64,000 nucleotides of DNA. Source: Symbiodinium natans (lineage: Eukaryota > Sar > Dinophyceae > Suessiales > Symbiodiniaceae). Each line of letters begins with the position of its first letter. Position 1 is the stretch's first letter. The notes under the pieces were generated by a model. It was given only the letters and a program-made list of their open reading frames with translations, ran no database searches and was not told where the DNA came from. The stretch spans positions 1-64,000 of the forward strand of contig CAJNDS010002585.1 in NCBI GenBank assembly GCA_905221605.1, read 5' to 3'. The translations under genes and the position numbers were made by a program. Of this stretch, positions 63,986-64,000 are shown piece after piece.

Positions 63986-64000
63986 GCAATCGCCTGGTAG

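Overview
This window looks like nuclear DNA of a dinoflagellate. Two independent signs support this. First, a degenerate retroelement on the minus strand is preceded by two tandem, 5'-truncated copies of the dinoflagellate spliced leader (both end in GGCTCAAG). Second, TTTAGGG-type telomere repeats occur as one block of about 430 bp and as dozens of short interstitial patches. No bacterial-style operons, rRNA, tRNA or CRISPR arrays were found. No intact host gene could be named.

Layout: 0-3.8 kb holds three satellite arrays (77-, 65- and 90-bp units; the first and third share a palindromic core). 3.8-8.1 kb is a GC-rich non-LTR-type retroelement on the minus strand, with a reverse transcriptase, a cysteine/histidine knuckle, frameshifts and a lost 3' end. 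8.6-17 kb is almost all repetitive: an interstitial telomere block, a 14-bp minisatellite, an inverted pair of 11-bp minisatellite arrays, 3.2 kb of TG-rich alternating purine-pyrimidine DNA, and a higher-order repeat of about 254-307 bp. 17.7-19.9 kb is a three-copy tandem repeat of 715-742 bp. 22.9-26.0 kb carries a direct duplication of about 750 bp.

From about 26 kb to the end the DNA is mostly single-copy. It contains scattered exon-like open stretches on both strands, with no recognised families, a (CA)n tract of about 700 bp, simple-repeat tracts, and at least six families of short foldback (MITE-like) elements. Several foldback elements directly abut exon-like open frames, which raises the possibility that they act as introners or sit inside introns. 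A second theme is simple-sequence arrays followed by their own reverse complement (CTATTGGTTTT arrays, AGT/ACT, poly-C/poly-G, CCCTAAA/TTTAGGG).

The retroelement parts would act together in one life cycle: trans-splicing of the leader onto the element RNA, translation, reverse transcription and reinsertion. The exon-like entries are low-confidence coding candidates, because dinoflagellate genes have many short exons and cannot be joined reliably by eye.
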